Shown one piece after another: positions 15,199-22,763 of a stretch of DNA of 43,322 nucleotides. Source of the DNA: JAYPEY01 sp047618185 (GTDB lineage Bacteria > Verrucomicrobiota > Verrucomicrobiia > Limisphaerales > JAYPEY01); contig JBLHKZ010000012.1 of assembly GCA_047618185.1 (NCBI GenBank), positions 1 to 43,322 on the forward strand, given 5' to 3'. The notes below the pieces were generated by a model. That model saw only the letters and a list, made by a program, of their open reading frames with translations, searched no databases and was not told where the DNA came from. A program made the translations under genes and the position numbers. Every line of letters starts with the position of its first letter. Positions within the stretch are counted from its first letter, which is position 1.

Positions 15199-16934
15199 AT
15201 CGACTTGCCATAGCCCACGAGTTCATCCCGCCCGAATAGACCGCCGGCGCCGCGCCCCACGTCGTCCAAGCTGGGAATCGGACGACCGTGCGGATCCAGT
15301 TTCGCGTAATTGAGCCGCTTCTCCAGCAGTCGCACGACGTCCTCGCCCAGGACGTGCTCGATTCGCTCGGCGTCCTCGTGAACGTGGTCCGCCGCAATGT
15401 GTGCCGCATTGGTCAAATACAGCTCCCAAAGTCGGTGATTGCGGACGATCTCGCAGGCGCGTTGCCAGCCTTCCGGGGTCAACAGGATCTGTCCGCCCGC
15501 GCCGGGCTGCGTCGCCAGTCCATGGCGTATGAGCTCCCGCGTTTGCTGGCGCGCGTCATCCTCGGTCTCACGTCTGCGCTGTGCCAATTCCAACAGCGTG
15601 GCGCCCTCGCCCTTGAAGTCGCGCCGCTCCATCGTCTGGTAAATCGCCTTGAGCGTGTTCTCGCGTCCGATTCGCTGAGAGCGCGACCGCCGCCGCCACC
15701 AACGCACCAGCACGCCATGTTTGGGGCCGAAGAGAAATGCGCCGGCAAAAACGAGGCTGGCGGCGAGCACCATCAATGGCCCCGTCGGCAAGCCGGCCCC
15801 GAGAAAGGAAAAGAAGGCTCCGATGGCGCCGGTCACGACGCCGAACAGCATGGAAAGCCACAGCAGCCGATGCATTCGATCCGTCAGCAGATAGGCCGCC
15901 GCAGCAGGTGTAATCAACATCGCCGACACCAACACAACCCCCACCGCCTGCAGGGCGATCACCACCGAGAACGCCAGCAGCAACATCAGTAAGTGATGAA
16001 ACAATTTTGTCGGAAATCCCGCGGACCGCGCAAACGCCGCATCGAAACTCGTCACCAGAAATTCTTTGTAAAACACGCCAATCGTCGCGACCGACAACAC
16101 CGTGACAACGCCCATCAGCTTGACGTCGGCGGCTGTGATCGCCGCAGCCTGACCAAAAAGAAAGTGATCGATCCCAGCCTTTCCCGCCGTCTCCAACCTG
16201 CCGATCATGCTGATGAGGCACCAACCCACGGCGAAGAACCCAGACAGCACCATGCCCAGCGCGGCGTCCTCCTTGATTCGCGTCGTTTGCGTAATCATTG
16301 AAACCGTAAAGGCGCCCAACAGTCCGGCGACAGTCGCGCCTACGAAAATTGCGACGGGATCCTTGGTCATGCCCCAGAGAAACCCGATCGCCACGCCCGG
16401 CAGGACCGCGTGAGAAAGCGCGTCCCCCATCAAGGCCAACTTGCGCACGACAATGAAACCGCCCAACAGTCCGCAATTGATCCCAAGCAAGATCGCTCCG
16501 ACCAACGCATACCGCACCGATTCATCGCGAAAGGTAAAAAAACGGATCGCCTGATCCAGGACGCTGGTTTCGGTCACCTCGCCAATGCGATCGGCAAAGC
16601 AGGAGGGAGCCAGGGATAGAACGATCGCCGCAATTAAAAATCGGAGAATCGAGGATGAAGGCGCGAAACCGAAAAGCGTCTCCGACTTCGCGACAGCGTC
16701 CTGGACTGCGGCTGTCCTCTGCCGCTTTTGGCGAACGCCAGATTGGCCCGGCTCAAACCTTGCGGAATCACATTTCAAATCTGCCGGAACGAAACGCCCA
16801 GCGTCCCTACCCGCCCGCTCAACTCCCACAATCTTGCGCCAGGCTGACGAGAAAGCGGCAGAGGACAGCCGCACTCCAAGACGCAAGCGACGTCCGAGCA
16901 ATGCGAGCAGATTCAACGATCGCTTCATTTTCAC
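15195..16934 (-). CDS. Metal ABC permease fused to a DtxR/MntR-like metal-sensing domain
   Basis: A 579-aa two-part protein. An ABC-3 permease (about residues 125-400, FIVVRKLALMGDALSHAVLP) is followed by a soluble domain (about 415-560) resembling DtxR/MntR regulators: an HTH-like region (NTLKAIYQTMERRD onward), then NHRLWELYL and HEDAERIEHVL, which contain the His and Glu positions used for metal binding, and DPHGRPIPS near the end. Start: a GTG at 16934 overlaps the ATPase stop (GTGA), with an ATG two codons later. Residues about 17-80 are encoded by a 189-bp inverted-repeat element, so the true signal-like segment (ILRFLIAAIVLSLAPSCFA) is displaced inward. Known in outline as a transporter/regulator fusion; whether the HTH-like part still binds DNA is unknown. 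The start is uncertain because of the insertion. Confidence 0.88.
   Translation of the reverse strand: MKMKRSLNLLALLGRRLRLGVRLSSAAFSSAWRKIVGVERAGRDAGRFVPADLKCDSARFEPGQSGVRQKRQRTAAVQDAVAKSETLFGFAPSSSILRFLIAAIVLSLAPSCFADRIGEVTETSVLDQAIRFFTFRDESVRYALVGAILLGINCGLLGGFIVVRKLALMGDALSHAVLPGVAIGFLWGMTKDPVAIFVGATVAGLLGAFTVSMITQTTRIKEDAALGMVLSGFFAVGWCLISMIGRLETAGKAGIDHFLFGQAAAITAADVKLMGVVTVLSVATIGVFYKEFLVTSFDAAFARSAGFPTKLFHHLLMLLLAFSVVIALQAVGVVLVSAMLITPAAAAYLLTDRMHRLLWLSMLFGVVTGAIGAFFSFLGAGLPTGPLMVLAASLVFAGAFLFGPKHGVLVRWWRRRSRSQRIGRENTLKAIYQTMERRDFKGEGATLLELAQRRRETEDDARQQTRELIRHGLATQPGAGGQILLTPEGWQRACEIVRNHRLWELYLTNAAHIAADHVHEDAERIEHVLGEDVVRLLEKRLNYAKLDPHGRPIPSLDDVGRGAGGLFGRDELVGYGKSI
16696..16884. mobile_element. 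MITE-like element with 33-bp terminal inverted repeats
   Basis: Terminal arms at 16696-16728 and 16852-16884 are inverted copies matching at 31 of 33 positions; the core word is TGCGGCTGTCCTCTGCCGCT. The 123-bp interior has no gene of its own. There is no transposase, so it would be non-autonomous. It lies wholly within the 5' coding part of the fused permease and keeps the reading frame open. No target-site duplication was established. Confidence 0.8.
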
Positions 16935-17785
16935 ACCTTCGACGCCTTCACCGCTTCCGCGACCTCCGACAGGATCGTCAACCGACCGCCATAGGTTTTC
17001 TGAAGCATCTCGACGTTAAACACTTCCTCAGTCGGGCCGAACGCCACGACGCGCATATTCAACAGCAGCAGCATGTCGAAATATTCCTTGGCCGTCGGCA
17101 AATCGTGATGCACCACGAGCAAGGTCTTCCCCTTGTCCTTCAATTCCCGCATCAGCGTCACAATCGCCGACTCGGTCGCCGCGTCGACGCCGGCAAAGGG
17201 CTCGTCCATGAAATAGATATCGCTCTCCTGCGCCAGGGCTCGCGCAAGGAACACCCGCTGTTGCTGGCCGCCGCTCAAATTGGAAATTTGTCGATTCGCG
17301 TAAGGCAGCATCCTGACCTTTTCGAGACAATCGCGAGCGATATCGCGATCCTTTTTCGTCGGCCGCTTGATCAAGCCAAGATGGCCATAGCGTCCCATCA
17401 GAACGACGTCCATGACATTGACCGGGAAATCCCAGTCGACGGATTCGCGCTGAGGCACATAACCCACGCGCTTCAGGTTTTTCTTGTAGGATTCACCAAA
17501 AATCTTGACCCACCCGCTGCTCAACGGCAGCAGGCCCATGATGGCCTTGATCAAGGTGGACTTGCCCGCGCCGTTGGGGCCGACGATGCCAATCAGCTTG
17601 CCCTTCGGCACGGCCAGATCGATTCCCCAGAGGACGGGCTTCTTGTGATAGGCCACCGTCATGTCGTGGATCTCCAGCGGCACGTCGTCCGGGGACGCCG
17701 TCTTCACCCAGTCGAATTGGGAGGAGTAGACGACGTCGTCCGGATTCGGGATTTCAGGCAAATCAGGCATGTCAGTTGGTGGCAT
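16931..17785 (-). CDS. Metal ABC transporter ATP-binding protein
   Basis: A 284-aa ATPase of the MntA/ZnuC/TroB type that powers metal uptake at the cytoplasmic face. Walker A is GPNGAGKST, the Q-loop lies in VGYVPQRESVDWDFP, the signature is LSGGQQQR, Walker B is DIYFMDEPFAG and the switch His is in VVHHDLPTA. The QRESVDWDFPV segment is characteristic of the Mn/Zn/Fe family. The N-terminus has about 35 extra residues before the first strand. The stop overlaps the permease start, showing translational coupling. Upstream by 28 bp is the porin gene. Confidence 0.96.
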   Translation of the reverse strand: MPPTDMPDLPEIPNPDDVVYSSQFDWVKTASPDDVPLEIHDMTVAYHKKPVLWGIDLAVPKGKLIGIVGPNGAGKSTLIKAIMGLLPLSSGWVKIFGESYKKNLKRVGYVPQRESVDWDFPVNVMDVVLMGRYGHLGLIKRPTKKDRDIARDCLEKVRMLPYANRQISNLSGGQQQRVFLARALAQESDIYFMDEPFAGVDAATESAIVTLMRELKDKGKTLLVVHHDLPTAKEYFDMLLLLNMRVVAFGPTEEVFNVEMLQKTYGGRLTILSEVAEAVKASKV

Positions 17786-17813
17786 TATTCATAAAATTCG
17801 CGGGATGAATCGA

Positions 17814-19121
17814 TCAGAAAGTGAGGTTCGCCCTGAGCCCGAAAACCCAGGCATCCTTCAGCGATCTCGAACCGCCAGGGTGACGAATCCACTGTAGGCT
17901 CGGTTGAAGACTCAACGCCGGCGTGAGCGAAATATCATACACCGCTTCGACCGCCAACTCATAGTCCGACAAGATTGTCGCGCCTCCAATCGCCTCGGCC
18001 GTCGCCACATCGTCGCTTACGTTGACATAGGCAAAACCCAGCCCCACGGCGTCCTCATCCCGCCCCGGCAATAGCCCCGCATAATGCAGTCCGGCGTCAA
18101 AGGAGAAATCGGCAAAACTGCGATCGTCCGGGCTGAACCCAGCGCGGAAAAACGCCTCGAGGCCCTGTTCGCCATCCGGCGTTTCGTTGTAAATCATCTG
18201 ATCCGCCGAGAAGTAGACGCCGTAGTTTCCGCTGACGGAGAGGCCCGTGATGGTGTCCGTGAAATCCGCCGAATGATGCCAACCGCCAAGCTTGTAATCG
18301 CCCAGGCGCTTCGCGATCGAGGCGCGATATCCAACTTCATACATGGAGAAAACGCCTTGTCCATTTCCCAGTTCGAAATGAGTCCCTCGCTCGCTAATCG
18401 TGGTTCCGCCGGTCGGATCGTCAAAGGAGTCGCCGTCGTAGACTCCAGCCTGCACATAGAGGTTTTCTGTCGGATTCACAGTCAGGTGAATGCCCGGTGC
18501 CGCGACCCAGAACGCGGGCCCGGTGTTGAGGACATTCATGGACGCAAAGGCGGGCCAGCCAAACGTGCTATTGAAAAAGATGCCCTTGTGATCGCTCACG
18601 GCGAAATCGTCGTCGGCCAATAGATTGCCAAACTTGATCGCAATCCTTTCATCAAGGAATGCTTGGCGGTAATGAAAGGAGTAAAGCCGTTCGCTGCTGT
18701 GGCCCTCGATGTTGCTCAATCCCTGAATGTCGCCCGTATAACTCGTCGACGCGCCATCGCCGTGCAACGACATGCCGCTCACGTATAAACTGCCGCCCTT
18801 CCAGGCGCCGGTCAGCTCTTGCAGATCCATGTTGAGCGAAAGGTGGGCCATCCCGTTGTAGGTGGAGCCTTGCTTCAATCCGCCCGTGAGATTGGCGAGA
18901 TACTCCGCAGTGTAATTCATCTCGAACTTCAGGCCCTTCGTCGCGAGGGTGTCGCGCGCGCCAAACCAGTCGCCAGTCAGCCGTTCCCGCTCTAGCAATC
19001 CATCCGCGCCGACGGCTGAACCAGCGCCGGCGCCAATCAAAATCGCCGCCAACGAAGCGCTCCAATATCCGCCACGACAGGCATCGGACTTCGATGCTAA
19101 ATGATGTTTTTTGGAATGCAT
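17814..19121 (-). CDS. OprB-like carbohydrate-type porin
   Basis: A 435-aa outer-membrane beta-barrel protein with a signal peptide (hydrophobic SASLAAILIGAGAGSAVGA). The N-terminal motif LTGDWFGARDTLATKGL is the hallmark of the OprB family, and the last residue is Phe in RANLTF, as in many outer-membrane barrels. Alternating strands such as YEVGYRASIAKRL and YELAVEAVYDISL fit a barrel. It sits inside a metal ABC operon, between the substrate-binding protein and the ATPase, so it may admit metal ions or complexes rather than sugars (inference). The start is either 19121 or the in-frame ATG at 19142; neither has a clear ribosome binding site. Confidence 0.88.
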   Translation of the reverse strand: MHSKKHHLASKSDACRGGYWSASLAAILIGAGAGSAVGADGLLERERLTGDWFGARDTLATKGLKFEMNYTAEYLANLTGGLKQGSTYNGMAHLSLNMDLQELTGAWKGGSLYVSGMSLHGDGASTSYTGDIQGLSNIEGHSSERLYSFHYRQAFLDERIAIKFGNLLADDDFAVSDHKGIFFNSTFGWPAFASMNVLNTGPAFWVAAPGIHLTVNPTENLYVQAGVYDGDSFDDPTGGTTISERGTHFELGNGQGVFSMYEVGYRASIAKRLGDYKLGGWHHSADFTDTITGLSVSGNYGVYFSADQMIYNETPDGEQGLEAFFRAGFSPDDRSFADFSFDAGLHYAGLLPGRDEDAVGLGFAYVNVSDDVATAEAIGGATILSDYELAVEAVYDISLTPALSLQPSLQWIRHPGGSRSLKDAWVFGLRANLTF

Positions 19122-19190
19122 GATCAGAATGCGCGCAGTCATGCCGCGTCGCCCGAAACGGGACTATCGGCGCGGCAGCGGTGGGAAGTT

Positions 19191-20141
19191 CTATTTGAGC
19201 GCGTCCACCACCGTGTTCACGTTGTGCTTGATCATGCCGATGTAGGTGCCGACGTCATACCGCTCGCCTCCGCCGGATTCGATCCGACCCGGCGTCCCAC
19301 AGGCGTCGGAAAATAGCTCGCCGCCGATTTTCACACCAGCGTCCTTGCTGATCCGTTCGATCACCGCCGGCGAAACACTGCTCTCGATGAAAATCGCTTT
19401 GAGTCCTCGCTTTTTTATAAAATCCACAGTTTTCGCAATGTCAGCCAACCCCGCCGGGCTGACCGTCGACACGCCCTGCACACCGACAACTTCCATCCCA
19501 AAGGCGCGGCCAAAATAGTTGAAAGCATCGTGGCTGGTGATCAGCACACGCCGACTCTTCGGGATCTCGGCGATCCGCTTCGTCGCCCATTCATGCAGCT
19601 TCGCCAGTTCCTTTTTGTGCTCCGCGCCCCGCCTTGCAAAATATGACTTGCCGGCTGGATCGGCCGCGCTCAATCCCTCGACGACCGTGTCCACACAGTG
19701 CGACCAAAGGAGCGGATCGCCCCAGACATGCGGATCCCAATGCCCCTCGAATTCCGCGGGCTCCAGCAAACGCTTCTGGGGAATAGATTCGGTCACCGGA
19801 TACACCTTCTTGCCGTCTCGCCCGATGCGCGCGAACAGGTCCGACATGCGCCCCTCCAGCATGAGGCCGGAATAGAAGATCGCCGCGGACTTGGTAAGCT
19901 TGAGTCCGTCTGAAACCGCCGGTTTGTAAAGATGCGGGTCGACTCCCGGCCCCATCAATCCGGTAACCTGGACTCGATCGCCGCCAATCCGATTGACCAT
20001 GTCGGTGACCATCGTCGTGGTCGTGGCAACCCGGACACGGCTCGCCGCATGGAGCCCGGTCGCTCCGCCAAGCACACACAACGTCACGATGATTGCGCAC
20101 GTCAGCAGCGCGCGCCTTCGACTCTTTAACTCAATTTTCAT
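19191..20141 (-). CDS. Metal ABC transporter substrate-binding protein (cluster A-I)
   Basis: A 316-aa periplasmic protein of the TroA/ZnuA/MntC family that captures Mn, Zn or Fe. The signal segment is CAIIVTLCVLGGATGLHAAS. Metal-ligand regions are visible: GVDPHLYKP (first His), HWDPHVWGDP (second His), ITSHDAFNYF (third position) and SDACG with the final acidic residue after IFIESSVSP. This His/His/His-or-Glu/Asp pattern does not by itself separate Zn from Mn. I chose the ATG at 20141 because AAAGG lies seven bases upstream; an ATG at 20147 is possible. It is the first gene of the operon and faces the phosphatase gene across a shared regulatory gap. Confidence 0.95.
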   Translation of the reverse strand: MKIELKSRRRALLTCAIIVTLCVLGGATGLHAASRVRVATTTTMVTDMVNRIGGDRVQVTGLMGPGVDPHLYKPAVSDGLKLTKSAAIFYSGLMLEGRMSDLFARIGRDGKKVYPVTESIPQKRLLEPAEFEGHWDPHVWGDPLLWSHCVDTVVEGLSAADPAGKSYFARRGAEHKKELAKLHEWATKRIAEIPKSRRVLITSHDAFNYFGRAFGMEVVGVQGVSTVSPAGLADIAKTVDFIKKRGLKAIFIESSVSPAVIERISKDAGVKIGGELFSDACGTPGRIESGGGERYDVGTYIGMIKHNVNTVVDALK

Positions 20142-20259
20142 TTGCATGCCTTTCAATGATTCCTTCAGCCATTCCGCCGAATGTTGCTCCAACGGACGTC
20201 TTGGCCGCTGGTTTGAGGGCGCAACTTAGCGTCTCAAAAGTTTGATGCAAGAATCATTA

Positions 20260-20318
20260 TTAGTCTTGCCTAACTTTTTTAGTCTCACCTTTAAAAACGG
20301 GTGATTAGGCGTTTTAAA
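20260..20318. promoter_or_regulatory. Putative metalloregulator operator region of the ABC operon
   Basis: Two dyads lie upstream of the metal-uptake operon. The first (20260-20273) is TTAG-6 bases-CTAA, with GCCTAA inside it, similar in half-site to the TTAGG/CCTAA words of DtxR-type boxes. The second (20290-20318) has arms TTTAAAAACG and CGTTTTAAA and contains TTAGGC. The region is AT-rich compared with its neighbours, as promoters are. No clear -10/-35 pair was found. The link to a DtxR-family sensor is inference. Confidence 0.45.
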
Positions 20319-20427
20319 AAGATTCAGGAAGGACTATTACGGCCACTGTCGGCGAACAGAGTAAGAATGAATTGAATCTCAGTCCAAATCACGGATACAA
20401 AGCGCGGTCATCGACACAGTAAACACC

Positions 20428-20988
20428 ATGACCGAATCAAAGCCCCGGACCGTTCTTTTTGTCTGCACGGGCAACTACTATCGCAGCCGTCTCGCGGAAC
20501 TGCTCTTCAATCACTACGCCTCGACGGAGACGTTCGATTGGCGAGCGGACTCCAGAGGCTTGCTTGAGCAAACGTCCTACCAAGGACTCTCACCCAGCGC
20601 GGTTCGTTACTTGGAGGAAAGAGAACTCGGGGAATTGCTCCAGAATCCGCGCAAGCCTTCGCCCATCCGCCTTGACGATCTCGAAAAGGCGGACCTTTCG
20701 ATCGGGCTCAGCCGGGTGGAACACGAATCGATGTTTCTCACACGCTTCGGTCAAATCCCCCGGCACATGGAGAAACAAGGCAAGCTGCGCTATTGGAATG
20801 TCGACGACCTGCCGCGCCCCGGCTCGCGCATTGCTTCCCTGTTCAAGACCCTCTTCAATGGAAAAGAAGCGCCGCCAACTCAGCGGGAAGAAAGCGGCAC
20901 GGAGCACATTGATTTCGCGGTGCAGGCGCTCGTCCGAGAACTGGCGCAAAAGGAGAATACTAAAACAACCACGGAAACCTCGGAATGA
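20428..20988 (+). CDS. Low-molecular-weight protein tyrosine phosphatase-like protein
   Basis: A 186-aa cytoplasmic protein with the CX5R active site at Cys13-Arg19 in FVCTGNYYRSRLAE, the P-loop of LMW phosphatases and related arsenate reductases, although the usual CxGNxCRSP has Tyr for the second Cys and Arg for Pro. A later YWNVDDLPRPGSR could supply the general-acid Asp. The substrate is unknown. The gene is divergent from the metal transporter operon. Its last codons, including the TGA stop, fall in the left arm of a palindromic repeat, so the tail (KTTTETSE) is probably repeat-derived. Confidence 0.88.
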   Translation: MTESKPRTVLFVCTGNYYRSRLAELLFNHYASTETFDWRADSRGLLEQTSYQGLSPSAVRYLEERELGELLQNPRKPSPIRLDDLEKADLSIGLSRVEHESMFLTRFGQIPRHMEKQGKLRYWNVDDLPRPGSRIASLFKTLFNGKEAPPTQREESGTEHIDFAVQALVRELAQKENTKTTTETSE

Positions 20989-21065
20989 AATCGTTTCCGA
21001 CTCTGTAGTTCAACGCCGCTCCACCGCCTTCTCCTATTTCCGTAAATTCCGTGCCTTCCGTGGTT
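20967..21065. repeat. Palindromic repeat with CACGGAA-type arms
   Basis: The right arm (21036-21065) reads in reverse as AACCACGGAAGGCACGGAAT and onward, three near-copies of a CACGGAA word. The left arm (20967-20993) is a diverged inverse (AACCACGGAAACCTCGGAAT). The layout and the AACCAC start match the elements at 9139 and 12068. It lies between two convergent genes and covers the last eight codons of the phosphatase gene. Confidence 0.7.
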
Positions 21066-21085
21066 GAAAACTGCCTTCGCCATTC

Positions 21086-21721
21086 TCACGAAGTCGCCCG
21101 ACGGCGCGTCCGTTCGGACACGCGTTTGTAGTAGGCATCCGGCTGCACATTGACCAACTGCTCCACGGTCACGCCGCCCCACCCCTCCAGCCCCAGAACG
21201 TGCTCCAGCAAAACCGCGCAACCGATCGCGTCAAACAGCGCGTCGTGCGCCTCTCGTCCCGGGCATAGCTCGCGCGTTTGGTCCATTAGTTTCAATCGAA
21301 TCAGCAAATCCTCCAAGGTGTGTGATTCCAGGGCCGGATAGGCAACCCGCGCCAGCTTGAGCGTGTCGATCCACGGCCCCGGGCTGTGTAAAGGCGCGGC
21401 CGCCTGAATCAGATTCTTCTCCACGGAAATATTGTGCGCCGCCAACGGAGCTCCCAACCACCATTTCTTCAATTCCGGCCAAAGATCTCCCGTTGTCGGA
21501 GCCTCCGCGATTTCCGAGCGCAGCTTGTGGTGATTGCCCGGCGCGTGGGGGTTGAATGGCCGATCGCCCACTCTCAGCAAACTCATGAACTGCCGCGAGC
21601 CATCGACTGCGCCCCCCCGCATTCCGACCATCCCGATCTGCCATGGCTCCGACGGCAGATCCTCCATTACGCCCGTCGTTTCGAAATCGATCGCCGTGAT
21701 GACCGCGTCACGCGCAATCAC
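21086..21721 (-). CDS. DEDDh-type 3'-5' exonuclease
   Basis: A 211-aa protein of the DnaQ/RNase T exonuclease fold. Exo I is AIDFETTG (Asp and Glu ligands), Exo II lies in APLAAHNISVEKNLI, and Exo III is AHDALFDAIG with the catalytic His and final Asp. In Exo II the usual Asp is Glu (VEKN). It could act in DNA repair or RNA trimming; it is a stand-alone domain, not fused to a polymerase. The start is a GTG overlapping the TGA of the small Rieske-like gene (GTGA), so the two are coupled. Confidence 0.9.
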   Translation of the reverse strand: MIARDAVITAIDFETTGVMEDLPSEPWQIGMVGMRGGAVDGSRQFMSLLRVGDRPFNPHAPGNHHKLRSEIAEAPTTGDLWPELKKWWLGAPLAAHNISVEKNLIQAAAPLHSPGPWIDTLKLARVAYPALESHTLEDLLIRLKLMDQTRELCPGREAHDALFDAIGCAVLLEHVLGLEGWGGVTVEQLVNVQPDAYYKRVSERTRRRATS

Positions 21722-21909
21722 AAATCCGCCCTTGCTTCGTCGGCAGGCTCGCTGGAGCTGGCGAGTCGCACCACGCCCTCGACGATTGATACACGGAAGC
21801 GCTTCAAGGTCGCGCTCGGCGGCGCTGCCACGAAGCGACCATCGTGCTCAACGATGCGGCTTTGCCCGACCGGAAAATCTTCAACGCGCGCGACTGTCGT
21901 GTAACTCAT
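21718..21909 (-). pseudogene. Rieske-ferredoxin-like remnant lacking the cluster core
   Basis: A 63-aa reading frame whose first 27 residues (VARVEDFPVGQSRIVEHDGR) look like the opening strands of a Rieske [2Fe-2S] ferredoxin and whose next 25 (PPSATLKRFRVSIVEGVVRL) look like its closing strands. The middle, which should hold the CxH and CxxH ligands, is absent, and there is no Cys or His pair at all. An in-frame internal deletion of about 40-50 residues would explain this. It still has a start and stop and overlaps the exonuclease start by GTGA, so it may be translated. An unrelated small beta protein is the alternative. Confidence 0.55.
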
Positions 21910-21976
21910 GGGCTTGGTTATTGTTGGCGGTTCGGTTATGAAAGCAAGCCCTCAACGGAAACGAACCTGAGAGCCA

Positions 21977-22756
21977 ATGCCAAAAAATAAAAAGCCATTC
22001 AAACTGATTTCGTGGAACGTCAACGGCGTTCGAGCCTCCCTGCCCAAAGGCCTCATGGAGCTGCTCACGACCACCGATGCGGATGTCGTGTGCCTGCAGG
22101 AATGCAAGGTCCTGCCCGAACAAATACCGGACGTGGAATTCCCGAAGCATTTCCAGATTCATTGGAACCCCGCGGAGAAGAAAGGCTACTCAGGCACGGC
22201 GATCTTCACCCGCACCGAGCCGGTCAAGGTGACGCGCGGCATGAACATCGCCAGGCACGATCAGGAAGGCCGCGTCATCACCGCCGAGTACGAAGACTTT
22301 TTCGTGCTCAACGTGTACACGCCCAATTCTCAGAACGAGTTGCGCCGACTGGACTATCGGACCAACGAGTGGGACATCGATTTCCGCAAACACCTCGTCA
22401 AGCTTGCAAAGAAGAAGCCGGTCATCTTCTGCGGCGATCTCAATGTGGCGCACCAGGAAATCGACCTTAAGAATCCCAAAACGAACAAGCGCAACGCCGG
22501 TTTTACAGACGAGGAACGCGATCGATTCTCCGAACTGCTCGACGCCGGATTCGTTGACACCTTCCGCGAATTTGAAAAAGGACCGGACCACTATTCCTGG
22601 TGGAGCTATCGCGCCGGAGCCCGCGCCCGGAACGTTGGCTGGCGTCTTGACTACTGCTGCGTCTCCGAGGCCCTCCGCCCGCGACTCACCAGCGCCTTCA
22701 TCCAGCCCGAAAGGACGGGTTCGGACCACTGCCCCGTCGGCCTGACTTTAAGCTGA
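21977..22756 (+). CDS. xth: Exodeoxyribonuclease III
   Basis: A 259-aa Mg-dependent AP endonuclease and 3' exonuclease for base-excision repair. Standard motifs are ISWNVNGVRA, VVCLQECKV (metal-binding Glu), FCGDLNVAHQEIDL, SWWSYRAGARARNVGWRLDY and GSDHCPVGL with the catalytic Asp-His. Length is normal. It is the first gene of an xth-map-tatD run and starts 67 bp from a divergent minus-strand pair. Confidence 0.98.
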   Translation: MPKNKKPFKLISWNVNGVRASLPKGLMELLTTTDADVVCLQECKVLPEQIPDVEFPKHFQIHWNPAEKKGYSGTAIFTRTEPVKVTRGMNIARHDQEGRVITAEYEDFFVLNVYTPNSQNELRRLDYRTNEWDIDFRKHLVKLAKKKPVIFCGDLNVAHQEIDLKNPKTNKRNAGFTDEERDRFSELLDAGFVDTFREFEKGPDHYSWWSYRAGARARNVGWRLDYCCVSEALRPRLTSAFIQPERTGSDHCPVGLTLS

Positions 22757-22763
22757 ACCCGCC

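Noticed and set aside
16655..17794. A 379-codon plus-strand open frame opposite the metal ABC ATPase
   Set aside because: It is antisense to a gene with intact Walker motifs; the product is His/Arg/Gln-rich with no family features, typical of shadows in GC-rich genes.
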